A DNA stretch of 18,316 bases from Gammaproteobacteria bacterium (GTDB taxonomy: Bacteria; Pseudomonadota; Gammaproteobacteria; Arenicellales; Arenicellaceae): the NCBI GenBank assembly GCA_030426005.1, contig JAUHZM010000026.1, positions 1 to 18,316 of the forward strand. Direction: 5' to 3'. The translations under genes were made by a program, and so were the position numbers. The notes beneath the pieces were generated by a model. The model ran no database searches. It was given only the letters and a program-made list of their open reading frames with translations, and was not told where the DNA came from. Positions 6,561-13,260 of this stretch are shown in pieces (position 1 is the stretch's first letter; every line of letters starts with the position of its first letter).

Positions 6561-7964
6561 ATGATTACTTCCAAAAGGGCATGGCGCCGCTTATTGATGA
6601 CAACGTTGTCTGTTTCGGTATTGGCGAGCGCACAACTCAACGCACAAGTTTTCCAGGCAGAGGATTATTCCAACTACTACGACACCACACCTGGCAATCA
6701 GGGCGGTGCATATCGAAACGATAATGTGGATATCGAAGGTAGCACTGAAGGTGGTTACAACGTCGGCTGGATAGATGCTGGCGAATGGTGGGTGTACTCC
6801 AATCTGGTTATTCCAAGTACCGGGCAGTACAAAATTCGTATGCGCGTCGCGAGTGAGAGTGGCGCCATCGCGTCGACTGATTTGAATGGTGGTTCGATTC
6901 CGTTCGGCAACGTGGATATTCCGGCCACCGGCGGCTGGCAAAACTGGGTGACGGTTGAGCAAACAGTCCAGATTAACGCAGGCACCTATAACCTGGGCGT
7001 GTTTGCCCAGACTGGCGGTTGGAACTTCAACTGGATCGAGGTGGTCTCTGCGGGCACACCAAGCGGTGGTTTAGTCACCGTGTATGAACATTGTGCCTAC
7101 AACGGCTGGGCCGCCTCGATGGATGTTGGGCAGTTCACCTTGGGTAATTTGATACCTCGAGGGTTTGTCAACGACCGCGCCTCGTCGATCCGTGTGTCAC
7201 CCGGTTATGAAGCGGTGTTGTATTTGGACGATAATTTCAGCGGCGCGGCGATCGTGGTGCAAGGCGAAGACACGTGTCTCGACAATGAAGGATTTAACGA
7301 CAATGTATCATCCATCATCGTGCGTCCAGCGGGCGGGAATACGGGTGGCTTTGCCTCGATTATCAGTGAATCACAGTTCAACCAGATCTTTCCAAATCGC
7401 AATGGCTTTTATACCTATGCTGGTCTGGTTGCGGCGGCACAAACTTACCCAGCGTTTGCAGGCACCGGGGATTTAACCACCAAAAAACGCGAAGCGGCGG
7501 CGGCGATGGCAAATTTTCACCATGAAACCGGCGGTTTATTTTATATCACCGAAATTGCGCAAGGTGAGTACTGTTCGGGAACCGCAACGCCGTGTGGCGT
7601 TTGTGCCGGTGGCAAGCGTTATTTTGGCCGCGGGCCGATTCAGTTGAGCTGGAACTATAACTATTGCGCAGCAGGTCAGGCGCTGGGTTTAAATCTTTGG
7701 GCAAACCCCGATCAAGTGGCACAAAATCCGACGATTGCCTGGCAGACCGCGCTGTGGTTCTGGATGACCCAATCGGGGGCTGGTTATCGGCCAGCACACG
7801 AGTCGATGGTGACTGGGGCCGGTTTTGGCGAGACGATCCGCACCATCAATGGCTCGTTGGAATGCAATGGTGGTAACCCAGGGCAGGTGCAAAGTCGTAT
7901 TAATGAATACAACCGGATTACTGGCATATTAGGTGTCTCACCTGGAAGCAATCTCGGCTGCTAG
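6561..7964 (+). CDS. Secreted GH19 chitinase with CBM6 and beta/gamma-crystallin domains
   Basis: An exported endochitinase of 467 residues that would cut beta-1,4 GlcNAc bonds. The start is the ATG at 6561, with AGGA eight bases before it; an in-frame ATG at 6477 would put 28 odd residues before the signal peptide. Residues 1-28 are a signal peptide ending LNA. Residues 30-162 are a CBM6-like module (FQAEDYS, DAGEWWVYS, WNFNWIEV). Residues 170-256 are a beta/gamma-crystallin domain with two calcium-type motifs, NDRASS (204-209) and NDNVSS (246-251). Residues 263-467 are the GH19 domain with catalytic Glu322 in FHHETGG and Glu331, nine residues apart as in bacterial GH19 enzymes, then GRGPIQLSWNYNY (356-368). 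Several cysteines could form disulfides. The enzyme is complete and probably active; binding of the accessory domains to chitin is inferred. Confidence 0.93.
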   Translation: MITSKRAWRRLLMTTLSVSVLASAQLNAQVFQAEDYSNYYDTTPGNQGGAYRNDNVDIEGSTEGGYNVGWIDAGEWWVYSNLVIPSTGQYKIRMRVASESGAIASTDLNGGSIPFGNVDIPATGGWQNWVTVEQTVQINAGTYNLGVFAQTGGWNFNWIEVVSAGTPSGGLVTVYEHCAYNGWAASMDVGQFTLGNLIPRGFVNDRASSIRVSPGYEAVLYLDDNFSGAAIVVQGEDTCLDNEGFNDNVSSIIVRPAGGNTGGFASIISESQFNQIFPNRNGFYTYAGLVAAAQTYPAFAGTGDLTTKKREAAAAMANFHHETGGLFYITEIAQGEYCSGTATPCGVCAGGKRYFGRGPIQLSWNYNYCAAGQALGLNLWANPDQVAQNPTIAWQTALWFWMTQSGAGYRPAHESMVTGAGFGETIRTINGSLECNGGNPGQVQSRINEYNRITGILGVSPGSNLGC

Positions 7965-7978
7965 TCGTGAGTCAATAG

Positions 7979-8012
7979 AGACCGAGGGCCACCGGCACGT
8001 GGTTCTCGGTCT
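7979..8012. terminator. Bidirectional terminator hairpin between the chitinase gene and hrpA
   Basis: AGACCGAG (7979-7986) pairs with CTCGGTCT (8005-8012). Two G-T pairs and CCAC/GTGG (7989-7992 with 7999-8002) extend the stem to 14 pairs with the 6-base loop CGGCAC. It fills most of the 53-bp space between two convergent genes. There is no long T-run on either side, so termination is inferred from position and stem strength. Confidence 0.65.
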
Positions 8013-8017
8013 ATCGT

Positions 8018-11000
8018 TTACCATCCAAGTGAGTCTGCCGCCATTTGTTCGATGCGCTTCTGCGACACAGCGATACGCGTTTTCAAGTGTTGCGCATAAA
8101 TGGAGACTCGCCATTCTTGCAGCATCCAATGCAATTCAAGTAATGCGGGCTGCATTGCGTAGGCGTAATCGTGACCCTGATCACCCTGGGTGAGTCTTGC
8201 AATTGCCTCGTTAAACCGAGTTTGAATCGTCAACAAGGCCGATTCCTCGGTCGGCGTTTTGGCGAGTTTATCGATTCGCATCTCGATGGCGCGTAAGTAG
8301 CGCGGGAATTGCTTAAGCTGCGTTAGATCGGTATAGCGCAGCAAGGTCGGTTCGAACAATTGGTACAGTTGCGACTTCATGTCTTCTAGCGCTTGATCTG
8401 TCTTGATCGTGGTCGCGTTAATCCCGTTGAGCTGAGATAACAGCGCATCACGTTGGCGTAAACACGGCACGAACGCTTCCTCCAGCGCCATGGTGCGCGC
8501 TACCCAGTGTTTGCCGCCATGGTGCAAGCAATGCTCAAAGCTGGCCGCGTCACGGACCTCAGCCAAGCCGTCCTCAAAACAAGCGGCTTTTAAACCGGCG
8601 TCAATCAATTCTGTTTGCCAATTCGATTGATCGGAAACCGTTGGCAGCGCGGTCTGCAATTTAGCAGCCAGTGCGCTTAGATTGTTGGCTTTGGCTGCCT
8701 TGGGTGCCAATACCTCTTTTTTTAAATACTTGTCGGCCTGTTTCTGTGCGCCGCTCGCTAACACGTTTTTGGCCAGCGCCAGCACGCCACGCTGTGTGAA
8801 GTAGCGGGCAGCGGATTGGTCTTCATGCAGGAGTAAGGAGATGCTGTCATCCGCCTGAATTTGCAGCATTGGATATGCGCGTACCGTCAAGCCTTGGTGT
8901 TGGTAATCTAAGTAGGCGGGCAGGGTACCAAAATCCCATTTTTCTAGATGATGCTGCTCGTACTTGGTCTTTTGTGGTGCATTGCTCGCATGCACGCTCT
9001 CCTGTACCGCGTCAGCATACGCCTGCTTGAGTTGATGGAGGTCTCGTCCCTCATTGACCAGCGATTGATCGACATCAATGACACGGAAATTCGGGCGGTA
9101 ATAATCGTCTAACTTGCTGAGATTGAAGTCCTCGGCAGTGACTTTGACTCCGCGTGTACGATACAGCGCCTCAGCCAGAGCCTGATGAAGCGGCACATCA
9201 GCGCGCTCGAGTTTCGAGAATACGCGGTCCACGGCATCACTCGCTGGCGCAAAATGACGGCGAATCGGTTTCGGCAGAGTCTTGATCAGCGCGACACATT
9301 TTTCTCGTAGTAAACCCGGTACCAACCAATCCCCGATGTGCGGTGGAAACGGCGCCAGGATCGAGATGGGCACCACCAGGGTGACGCCGTCTCGCGTCGA
9401 GCCCGGATCAAATCGGTAGACCACATCAATCGCCTTGCCGTTCACATCAATCGTGTCCGGAAATTGCGCGACTTCGCTACTGTCAACGCGGTTGACCAAG
9501 AGATCTTCTCGTGAAAGTTTGAGTGTGTCTTGATTACCTTGCGCCAGCCATTTTTCAAGTCCAGCGCGACTGCAGAGGTTACTGGGTAGGCGTTCGTGGT
9601 AGAACTCAGCAATGGCTTCCTCGCTGACCAATAGGTTGCGACGTCGAGTTTTGGTCTCGAGTTTTTCAATATCGCGAATCAGCGCTTGGTTGTGCGCCAC
9701 AAACGGGGCTGCATTGCCGCGTGGTTCGTACTGTTGGTCGACTAAAGCCTGTTGAATAAACACGGCACGGGCTTCGCCCGGGTTGATCGGCGCATAGTTC
9801 ACCGGCTCCCGCTCGTTTAAGGTTAACCCGTAGAGCACGGTTTTGCGGTCAGCTTTGATGCTGCCTGATCGGACGTGGTAGCGTGGTGCGCTGTAGCTGT
9901 AGCGCAGTAGGTGTCTAGCTGAAGCAATAATCCACTCTGGCTGGACCTGGCCGACGGTGTGTGCAAACACGCGTGATGTCTCTAGAAACTCGCCGGCCAC
10001 AATCCATTTAGGCGCACGTTTGGCCTGCGAGGAGCCAGGGAACAATGAAACCTTACGGCTGCGAGCAGCCACATACTCGCCATCAACGCCTTTATTGGCA
10101 ATGTTGCTAATCAAGCCTGCCAGCAATGCGCGATGCAGGTTCTGATAACGTGCATCCAGCGCTGGTTTTTTGGCGTCGTGCTTGGTCGACTTTTTTGATG
10201 GTTGAGGCGTGTTACTGTCTGGCAGTTCGATTGGCTTCCAGGCGTCGAATTTCCAGTCGAGACGTTTACACTGGGTGACCAGTTGATGTTTTAGCTCACG
10301 CCACTCGAACACACGTGAAATTGACCAAAAGCGCGTCACGCAGTACTGCTTGAACTTTGTGTTACTCAGTTCGTCGCGGGCGTCCTCGATAGCCTGCCAT
10401 AGATTTAGATAACTACTGAAGTCAGATGCTGGATGCGCCAACTGCTGATGTTTTTGGTCGGCGGCTTGCTGTTTGTCGGCTGGTCGTTCACGGGGATCTT
10501 GAATGCTCATAACGCTGATCACCACCAGCGTATCGCGTAAACAACCCAGTTCATTGGCGGCGACTAAGATACGCGCATAGCGGGGATCAATCGGCAGATC
10601 GCTCATTTGACGCCCGGTCGGCGTTAACTTGCGGTGCTGATCAATAGCGCCGAGCTCCTGCAACAGTTTGTAACCATCGTTGAGCAGGCGTGAATCTGGT
10701 TGGTCGATAAAATCGAATGCCGCAATCTTCTTGATGCCGAGACGCAGCATTTTTAAGATGACCGACGCGAGATTACTGCGCACTATTTCCGCTGGGGTAA
10801 ACGCATCCCGCTGCTGGAAATCTTCCTCCGAGTACAAACGAATACACACACCGTTGGCCACGCGACCGCAACGCCCTTGACGTTGATTAGCGCTGGCTTG
10901 CGATATTGGTTCAATGGGTAAGCGCTGGATTTTTGAGCGAAAGCTATAGCGTGAAATACGCGCCAAACCCGGGTCAATTACATACGCGATCCCCGGCACC

Positions 11001-11920
11001 GTGATCGAGGTCTCTGCAACGTTGGTCGCGAGCACCACTTTACGCCGTGCGCTGCTTTGAAATACGCGGTTCTGCTCTTTCACGCTTAGTCGTGAGTAGA
11101 GCGGTAGGATGTCCACCGGCAAATCCAAGCGACGTAAACTATGCGCTGTTTCTCGAATATCGCGCTCTCCAGCACAGAACACCAAAATGTCGCCGCTGGC
11201 GCGATATCGACCTTTCGCCTCATCACGCAGAATGCCTTTGATTGTGTGAACAATAGTGTCTGGCAAGTTGGTGGCGTCATCTTCGGGTGGTTGGTAAATC
11301 GTCTCAACCGGGTACAAGCGCCCCGACACTTCGATAATCGGCGCGGGCTGTTCGCCATTCGCAAAATGCCGTGCAAACTTGTCCAGATCGATGGTGGCGG
11401 AGGTGATAATGACCTTGAGATCAGGGCGTTTTGCGCACAGCGGCTTTAACAAACCCAACAGGAAGTCGATATTGAGACTGCGTTCGTGCGCTTCGTCAAT
11501 AATGATGACGTCGTATTTTTTGAGTAGACGATCATGTTGAAATTCAGTTAGCAGAACGCCGTCAGTCATGAGCTTAATGCGCGTGTCGGCACTGGACTGA
11601 TCTTTGAACCGAACCTGGTAGCCCACCACCTGACCAAGTGGTGAGTTCAGTTCCTCTGCGATACGTGCGGCAACGGTACGAGCCGCGATACGTCTGGGTT
11701 GCGTATGACCGATCAATCCGCGCTCCCCATACCCTAGTTCCATACAAATTTTGGGCAATTGCGTGGTCTTACCAGAACCGGTTTCACCAGCCACAATCAC
11801 GACCTGGTGTTCGCGAATAGCCGCAGCGATCTCCTCTCGACGCTGCGAAATCGGTAGCGCGTCAGGGAACTTAATGGGATTTGCCCAAGGAGACTTTGGT
11901 TTTGTCTTGGATGATTTCAT
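8018..11920 (-). CDS. hrpA: ATP-dependent RNA helicase HrpA (DEAH box)
   Basis: A DEAH-box RNA helicase of 1300 residues from the ATG at 11920, or 1319 from a GTG at 11977 that has GGAG 11 bases before it. The ATG has no clear ribosome-binding site, so the start is open. Counting from the ATG: Walker A GETGSGKT (45-52), DEAH (142-145), SAT (174-176) and the arginine-finger motif QRQGRCGR (346-353). The helicase core is followed by the winged-helix and ratchet regions and a long C-terminal part of the DUF3418/HrpA type (EFYHERLP, IPISILAP-like and PKPIRRHFAPA segments). Compared with Escherichia coli HrpA, similarity begins only at IKFPDALPISQ; the N-terminal stretch of about 70 residues found before that point in E. 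coli is missing. HrpA resolves stalled ribosomes and affects fimbrial mRNA in E. coli. It is divergent from the tRNA gene. Confidence 0.96.
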   Translation of the reverse strand: MKSSKTKPKSPWANPIKFPDALPISQRREEIAAAIREHQVVIVAGETGSGKTTQLPKICMELGYGERGLIGHTQPRRIAARTVAARIAEELNSPLGQVVGYQVRFKDQSSADTRIKLMTDGVLLTEFQHDRLLKKYDVIIIDEAHERSLNIDFLLGLLKPLCAKRPDLKVIITSATIDLDKFARHFANGEQPAPIIEVSGRLYPVETIYQPPEDDATNLPDTIVHTIKGILRDEAKGRYRASGDILVFCAGERDIRETAHSLRRLDLPVDILPLYSRLSVKEQNRVFQSSARRKVVLATNVAETSITVPGIAYVIDPGLARISRYSFRSKIQRLPIEPISQASANQRQGRCGRVANGVCIRLYSEEDFQQRDAFTPAEIVRSNLASVILKMLRLGIKKIAAFDFIDQPDSRLLNDGYKLLQELGAIDQHRKLTPTGRQMSDLPIDPRYARILVAANELGCLRDTLVVISVMSIQDPRERPADKQQAADQKHQQLAHPASDFSSYLNLWQAIEDARDELSNTKFKQYCVTRFWSISRVFEWRELKHQLVTQCKRLDWKFDAWKPIELPDSNTPQPSKKSTKHDAKKPALDARYQNLHRALLAGLISNIANKGVDGEYVAARSRKVSLFPGSSQAKRAPKWIVAGEFLETSRVFAHTVGQVQPEWIIASARHLLRYSYSAPRYHVRSGSIKADRKTVLYGLTLNEREPVNYAPINPGEARAVFIQQALVDQQYEPRGNAAPFVAHNQALIRDIEKLETKTRRRNLLVSEEAIAEFYHERLPSNLCSRAGLEKWLAQGNQDTLKLSREDLLVNRVDSSEVAQFPDTIDVNGKAIDVVYRFDPGSTRDGVTLVVPISILAPFPPHIGDWLVPGLLREKCVALIKTLPKPIRRHFAPASDAVDRVFSKLERADVPLHQALAEALYRTRGVKVTAEDFNLSKLDDYYRPNFRVIDVDQSLVNEGRDLHQLKQAYADAVQESVHASNAPQKTKYEQHHLEKWDFGTLPAYLDYQHQGLTVRAYPMLQIQADDSISLLLHEDQSAARYFTQRGVLALAKNVLASGAQKQADKYLKKEVLAPKAAKANNLSALAAKLQTALPTVSDQSNWQTELIDAGLKAACFEDGLAEVRDAASFEHCLHHGGKHWVARTMALEEAFVPCLRQRDALLSQLNGINATTIKTDQALEDMKSQLYQLFEPTLLRYTDLTQLKQFPRYLRAIEMRIDKLAKTPTEESALLTIQTRFNEAIARLTQGDQGHDYAYAMQPALLELHWMLQEWRVSIYAQHLKTRIAVSQKRIEQMAADSLGW

Positions 11921-12015
11921 GCGTGATCTGTACGTGCGTCGGCAAAGCACTGCCGAACTAGGGCGCAAGCTTGCCACGGACCGCGATACTCCGCAATCAA
12001 GATCAAGGCTCAGCG

Positions 12016-12044
12016 ATTATTTTTTCAATCTGCAGGCAAAACAA
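12016..12044 (-). promoter_or_regulatory. Candidate hrpA promoter
   Basis: Read on the minus strand, TTGTTT (12039-12044) and AATAAT (12016-12021) are separated by 17 bp, an acceptable sigma70 layout. The start point would be near 12009, about 32 bases before the GTG or 89 before the ATG of hrpA. Confidence 0.4.
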
Positions 12045-12070
12045 TGGTCGAATCTCATCAATGATTGGAA

Positions 12071-12076
12071 TATAAT
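12071..12076 (+). promoter_or_regulatory. Candidate -10 element of the tRNA-Arg promoter
   Basis: A perfect TATAAT lies 63 bp before the mature tRNA. It is followed by a GC-rich stretch (CACCGCC), as in promoters under stringent control. No good -35 hexamer lies 16-18 bp upstream, so the call rests on the -10 and its position. Confidence 0.45.
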
Positions 12077-12139
12077 CACCGCCTGCTCATCGGTACCCAT
12101 TGATTACGCCGATAGCTCGAAAAAATTTGAAAGAGTTAC

Positions 12140-12216
12140 GCGCCTGTAGCTCAGCTGGATAGAGTACTTGGCTTCGAACCAAGTGGTCGGGGGTTCGAAT
12201 CCCTCCGGGCGCGCCA
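12140..12216 (+). tRNA. tRNA-Arg (anticodon UCG)
   Basis: A 77-base cloverleaf with encoded CCA. The acceptor stem is GCGCCTG (12140-12146) with CGGGCGC (12206-12212), including one G-T pair. The anticodon stem CTTGG/CCAAG encloses the loop CTTCGAA, so the anticodon is TCG (12174-12176), reading CGA and related arginine codons. The T arm carries GGTTCGAATCC. The discriminator is G12213 and CCA is 12214-12216. A terminator follows after eight bases. The last 19 bases are repeated at 12365-12383. Confidence 0.97.
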
Positions 12217-12247
12217 TACAAAAGAACCGGCCAAGAGCCGGTTTTTT
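12198..12247 (+). repeat. Direct repeat copy 1: tRNA 3' end plus terminator
   Basis: From inside the T arm of tRNA-Arg through the terminator, these 50 bases recur at 12365-12414 with one difference (A12236 against C12403). The first 38 bases are identical. The spacing between the copies is 167 bp. Confidence 0.95.
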
Positions 12248-12248
12248 T
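12225..12248 (+). terminator. Rho-independent terminator of tRNA-Arg
   Basis: AACCGGC (12225-12231) pairs with GCCGGTT (12237-12243) around CAAGA. Seven T run through 12242-12248. A-rich sequence before the stem could pair with the T-run, which is a canonical layout. Confidence 0.92.
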
Positions 12249-12250
12249 GT

Positions 12251-12360
12251 GTGGGGAGTTCGGCGGACTTGAAGAGGACTCCACATAGGGTTCGACAAAT
12301 CCGCCGGAGCGGATTTGCACAGCCGCAGGCTGCCCGCAGGGCGAGTCGCATGGATGCGAT
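12251..12360 (+). other. Run of consecutive hairpins between the two tRNA-end repeats
   Basis: Four to five hairpins stand almost end to end. The first pairs 12251-12254 and 12257-12261 with 12276-12284 (two-base bulge, one G-T pair). The second is a perfect 9-bp stem, CAAATCCGC (12296-12304) with GCGGATTTG (12309-12317), loop CGGA. The third is CAGCC/GGCTG (12320-12332), loop GCA. A fourth, GCCC/GGGC (12332-12342), shares one base with the third. The last is TCGCA/TGCGA (12346-12359). No coding frame here looks real. It could be a small structured RNA, a non-autonomous element or a REP-like module; its function is unknown. Confidence 0.6.
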
Positions 12361-12364
12361 GAGT

Positions 12365-12414
12365 AATCCCTCCGGGCGCGCCATACAAAAGAACCGGCCA
12401 AGCGCCGGTTTTTT
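12365..12414 (+). repeat. Direct repeat copy 2: tRNA 3' end plus terminator
   Basis: The second copy holds only the last 19 bases of the tRNA (12365-12383) and the following spacer and terminator. The bases before it do not complete a T arm, so this is not a second tRNA gene. It resembles the att-type copy left when an element inserts into a tRNA 3' end. Confidence 0.93.
12392..12414 (+). terminator. Duplicated rho-independent terminator
   Basis: AACCGGC (12392-12398) pairs with GCCGGTT (12404-12410) around CAAGC, followed by T to 12414. The A-to-C change at 12403 lies in the loop, so the stem is intact and should work as in copy 1. Confidence 0.85.
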
Positions 12415-12451
12415 CTCCTTCACTTTCATTTCTTCGTGATGGATGACTAAA

Positions 12452-12481
12452 TTGAGACGTATGGCCTTCAATGCGTATAAT
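12452..12481 (+). promoter_or_regulatory. Sigma70-type promoter of the HEAT / LamG-TPR gene pair
   Basis: TTGAGA (12452-12457) and a perfect TATAAT (12476-12481) are 18 bp apart. The start point would be near 12488, giving a leader of about 20 bases that contains the AAGGAAG ribosome-binding site of the next gene. Confidence 0.7.
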
Positions 12482-12507
12482 CTGGGCTATTAGAAAGGAA
12501 GTAAATA

Positions 12508-13260
12508 GTGGGGAATGCCATGCGCACAGCGCTTTTGTTACTGGTCTTGTTTGTTTTGATTTCTGTCTGGTGGTTTCGTTTACCAGCCGAGAACACGTCG
12601 ACGGTCGCATCGGTCATGGAAGTTGATGCCTCGGATAAGCTGGTCAGTCCGAAGCCACAAGTCGGAATCAACGCCGAGAACTTAAATAAAGAAGCGATCA
12701 AAGAGATATTGGCGATCAGGAATATCCCAGTAAATGAAATCGAAAGCTTTGGCTACGGTGCGATACCTATTCTAACGGAGTTGTATTCCGAAGCTGAGAG
12801 CAACTCTGAGAAGTCTAGAATTGCATGGGTTTTTTGGCGATTGGGTTGGAAGAGTCCTGAGATTGAGCAAACGATGGCAGCAGATTTAGAGTCCAATGAC
12901 GCTAACTTGAAGGTCTGGGTTCAGTGGGGTATTGCCAAGAGCACGCAAAGTAGTGAGGTGATTAATAAGCTGGTCTACAATTTGGAAAACGATCCGAGCC
13001 CATTTGTAAGAGATAAGGCCGCGTGTGCATTAGCATCAGACTTCATTCATATTTCACCGAGTCAACGCCTGATTATCTTAAAAGGTTTAGTGGCTGGGTT
13101 GGACAACGAAATATTGCAAGTTAGAAAGTCTTCCTTACAAGCGCTACAAATCCAAACTGGGCAAAGCAAGGGTTTTGTGCCCACTGCTGAAGAAGCAGAG
13201 CGTGCACAGTCTATTGCTGAATGGAATCAATGGCTGGAAGAATACGAGCAAAGCTTATGA
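12508..13260 (+). CDS. Membrane-anchored HEAT-repeat-like protein of unknown function
   Basis: A protein of 250 residues. Residues 6-23 form one hydrophobic helix after a short positive start, so it is either a membrane anchor or an uncleaved signal, with the rest in the periplasm. From about 60 onward it is helical. Residues 155-179 (LENDPSPFVRDKAACALASDF) and 191-218 (LDNEILQVRKSSLQALQ) look like HEAT repeats, a protein-binding scaffold. The tail IAEWNQWLEEY is like the ends of many HEAT-repeat proteins. The start is the GTG at 12508, with AAGGAAG about eight bases before it; an ATG at 12520 is possible. The stop overlaps the next gene's ATG (ATGA), so the two are translationally coupled. 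I know no function for it. Confidence 0.8.
   Translation: MGNAMRTALLLLVLFVLISVWWFRLPAENTSTVASVMEVDASDKLVSPKPQVGINAENLNKEAIKEILAIRNIPVNEIESFGYGAIPILTELYSEAESNSEKSRIAWVFWRLGWKSPEIEQTMAADLESNDANLKVWVQWGIAKSTQSSEVINKLVYNLENDPSPFVRDKAACALASDFIHISPSQRLIILKGLVAGLDNEILQVRKSSLQALQIQTGQSKGFVPTAEEAERAQSIAEWNQWLEEYEQSL

Noticed and set aside
11978..12139. A frameshifted N-terminus of hrpA
   Set aside because: All three minus-strand frames were read. None gives residues like the E. coli HrpA N-terminus, and the hrpA frame meets a TAA upstream of the GTG.
11751..12149. Plus-strand open frame of 132 codons
   Set aside because: It lies opposite the hrpA start and the promoter region, has no ribosome-binding site and no recognisable protein pattern.
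12251..12364. A CRISPR array
   Set aside because: The hairpins differ in sequence from one another, and there are no equal repeats with unique spacers.
12365..12383. A second tRNA-Arg gene or tRNA pseudogene
   Set aside because: Only the last 19 tRNA bases are present. No D arm, anticodon arm or full T arm precedes them.
12104..12610. Minus-strand open frames of 104-168 codons over the tRNA region
   Set aside because: They read antisense through tRNA-Arg and its duplicated 3' end. The RPEGFEPPTTWF-type peptide is the familiar false protein made from tRNA antisense, and the repeated GRFFCMARPEG peptide reflects the DNA repeat.
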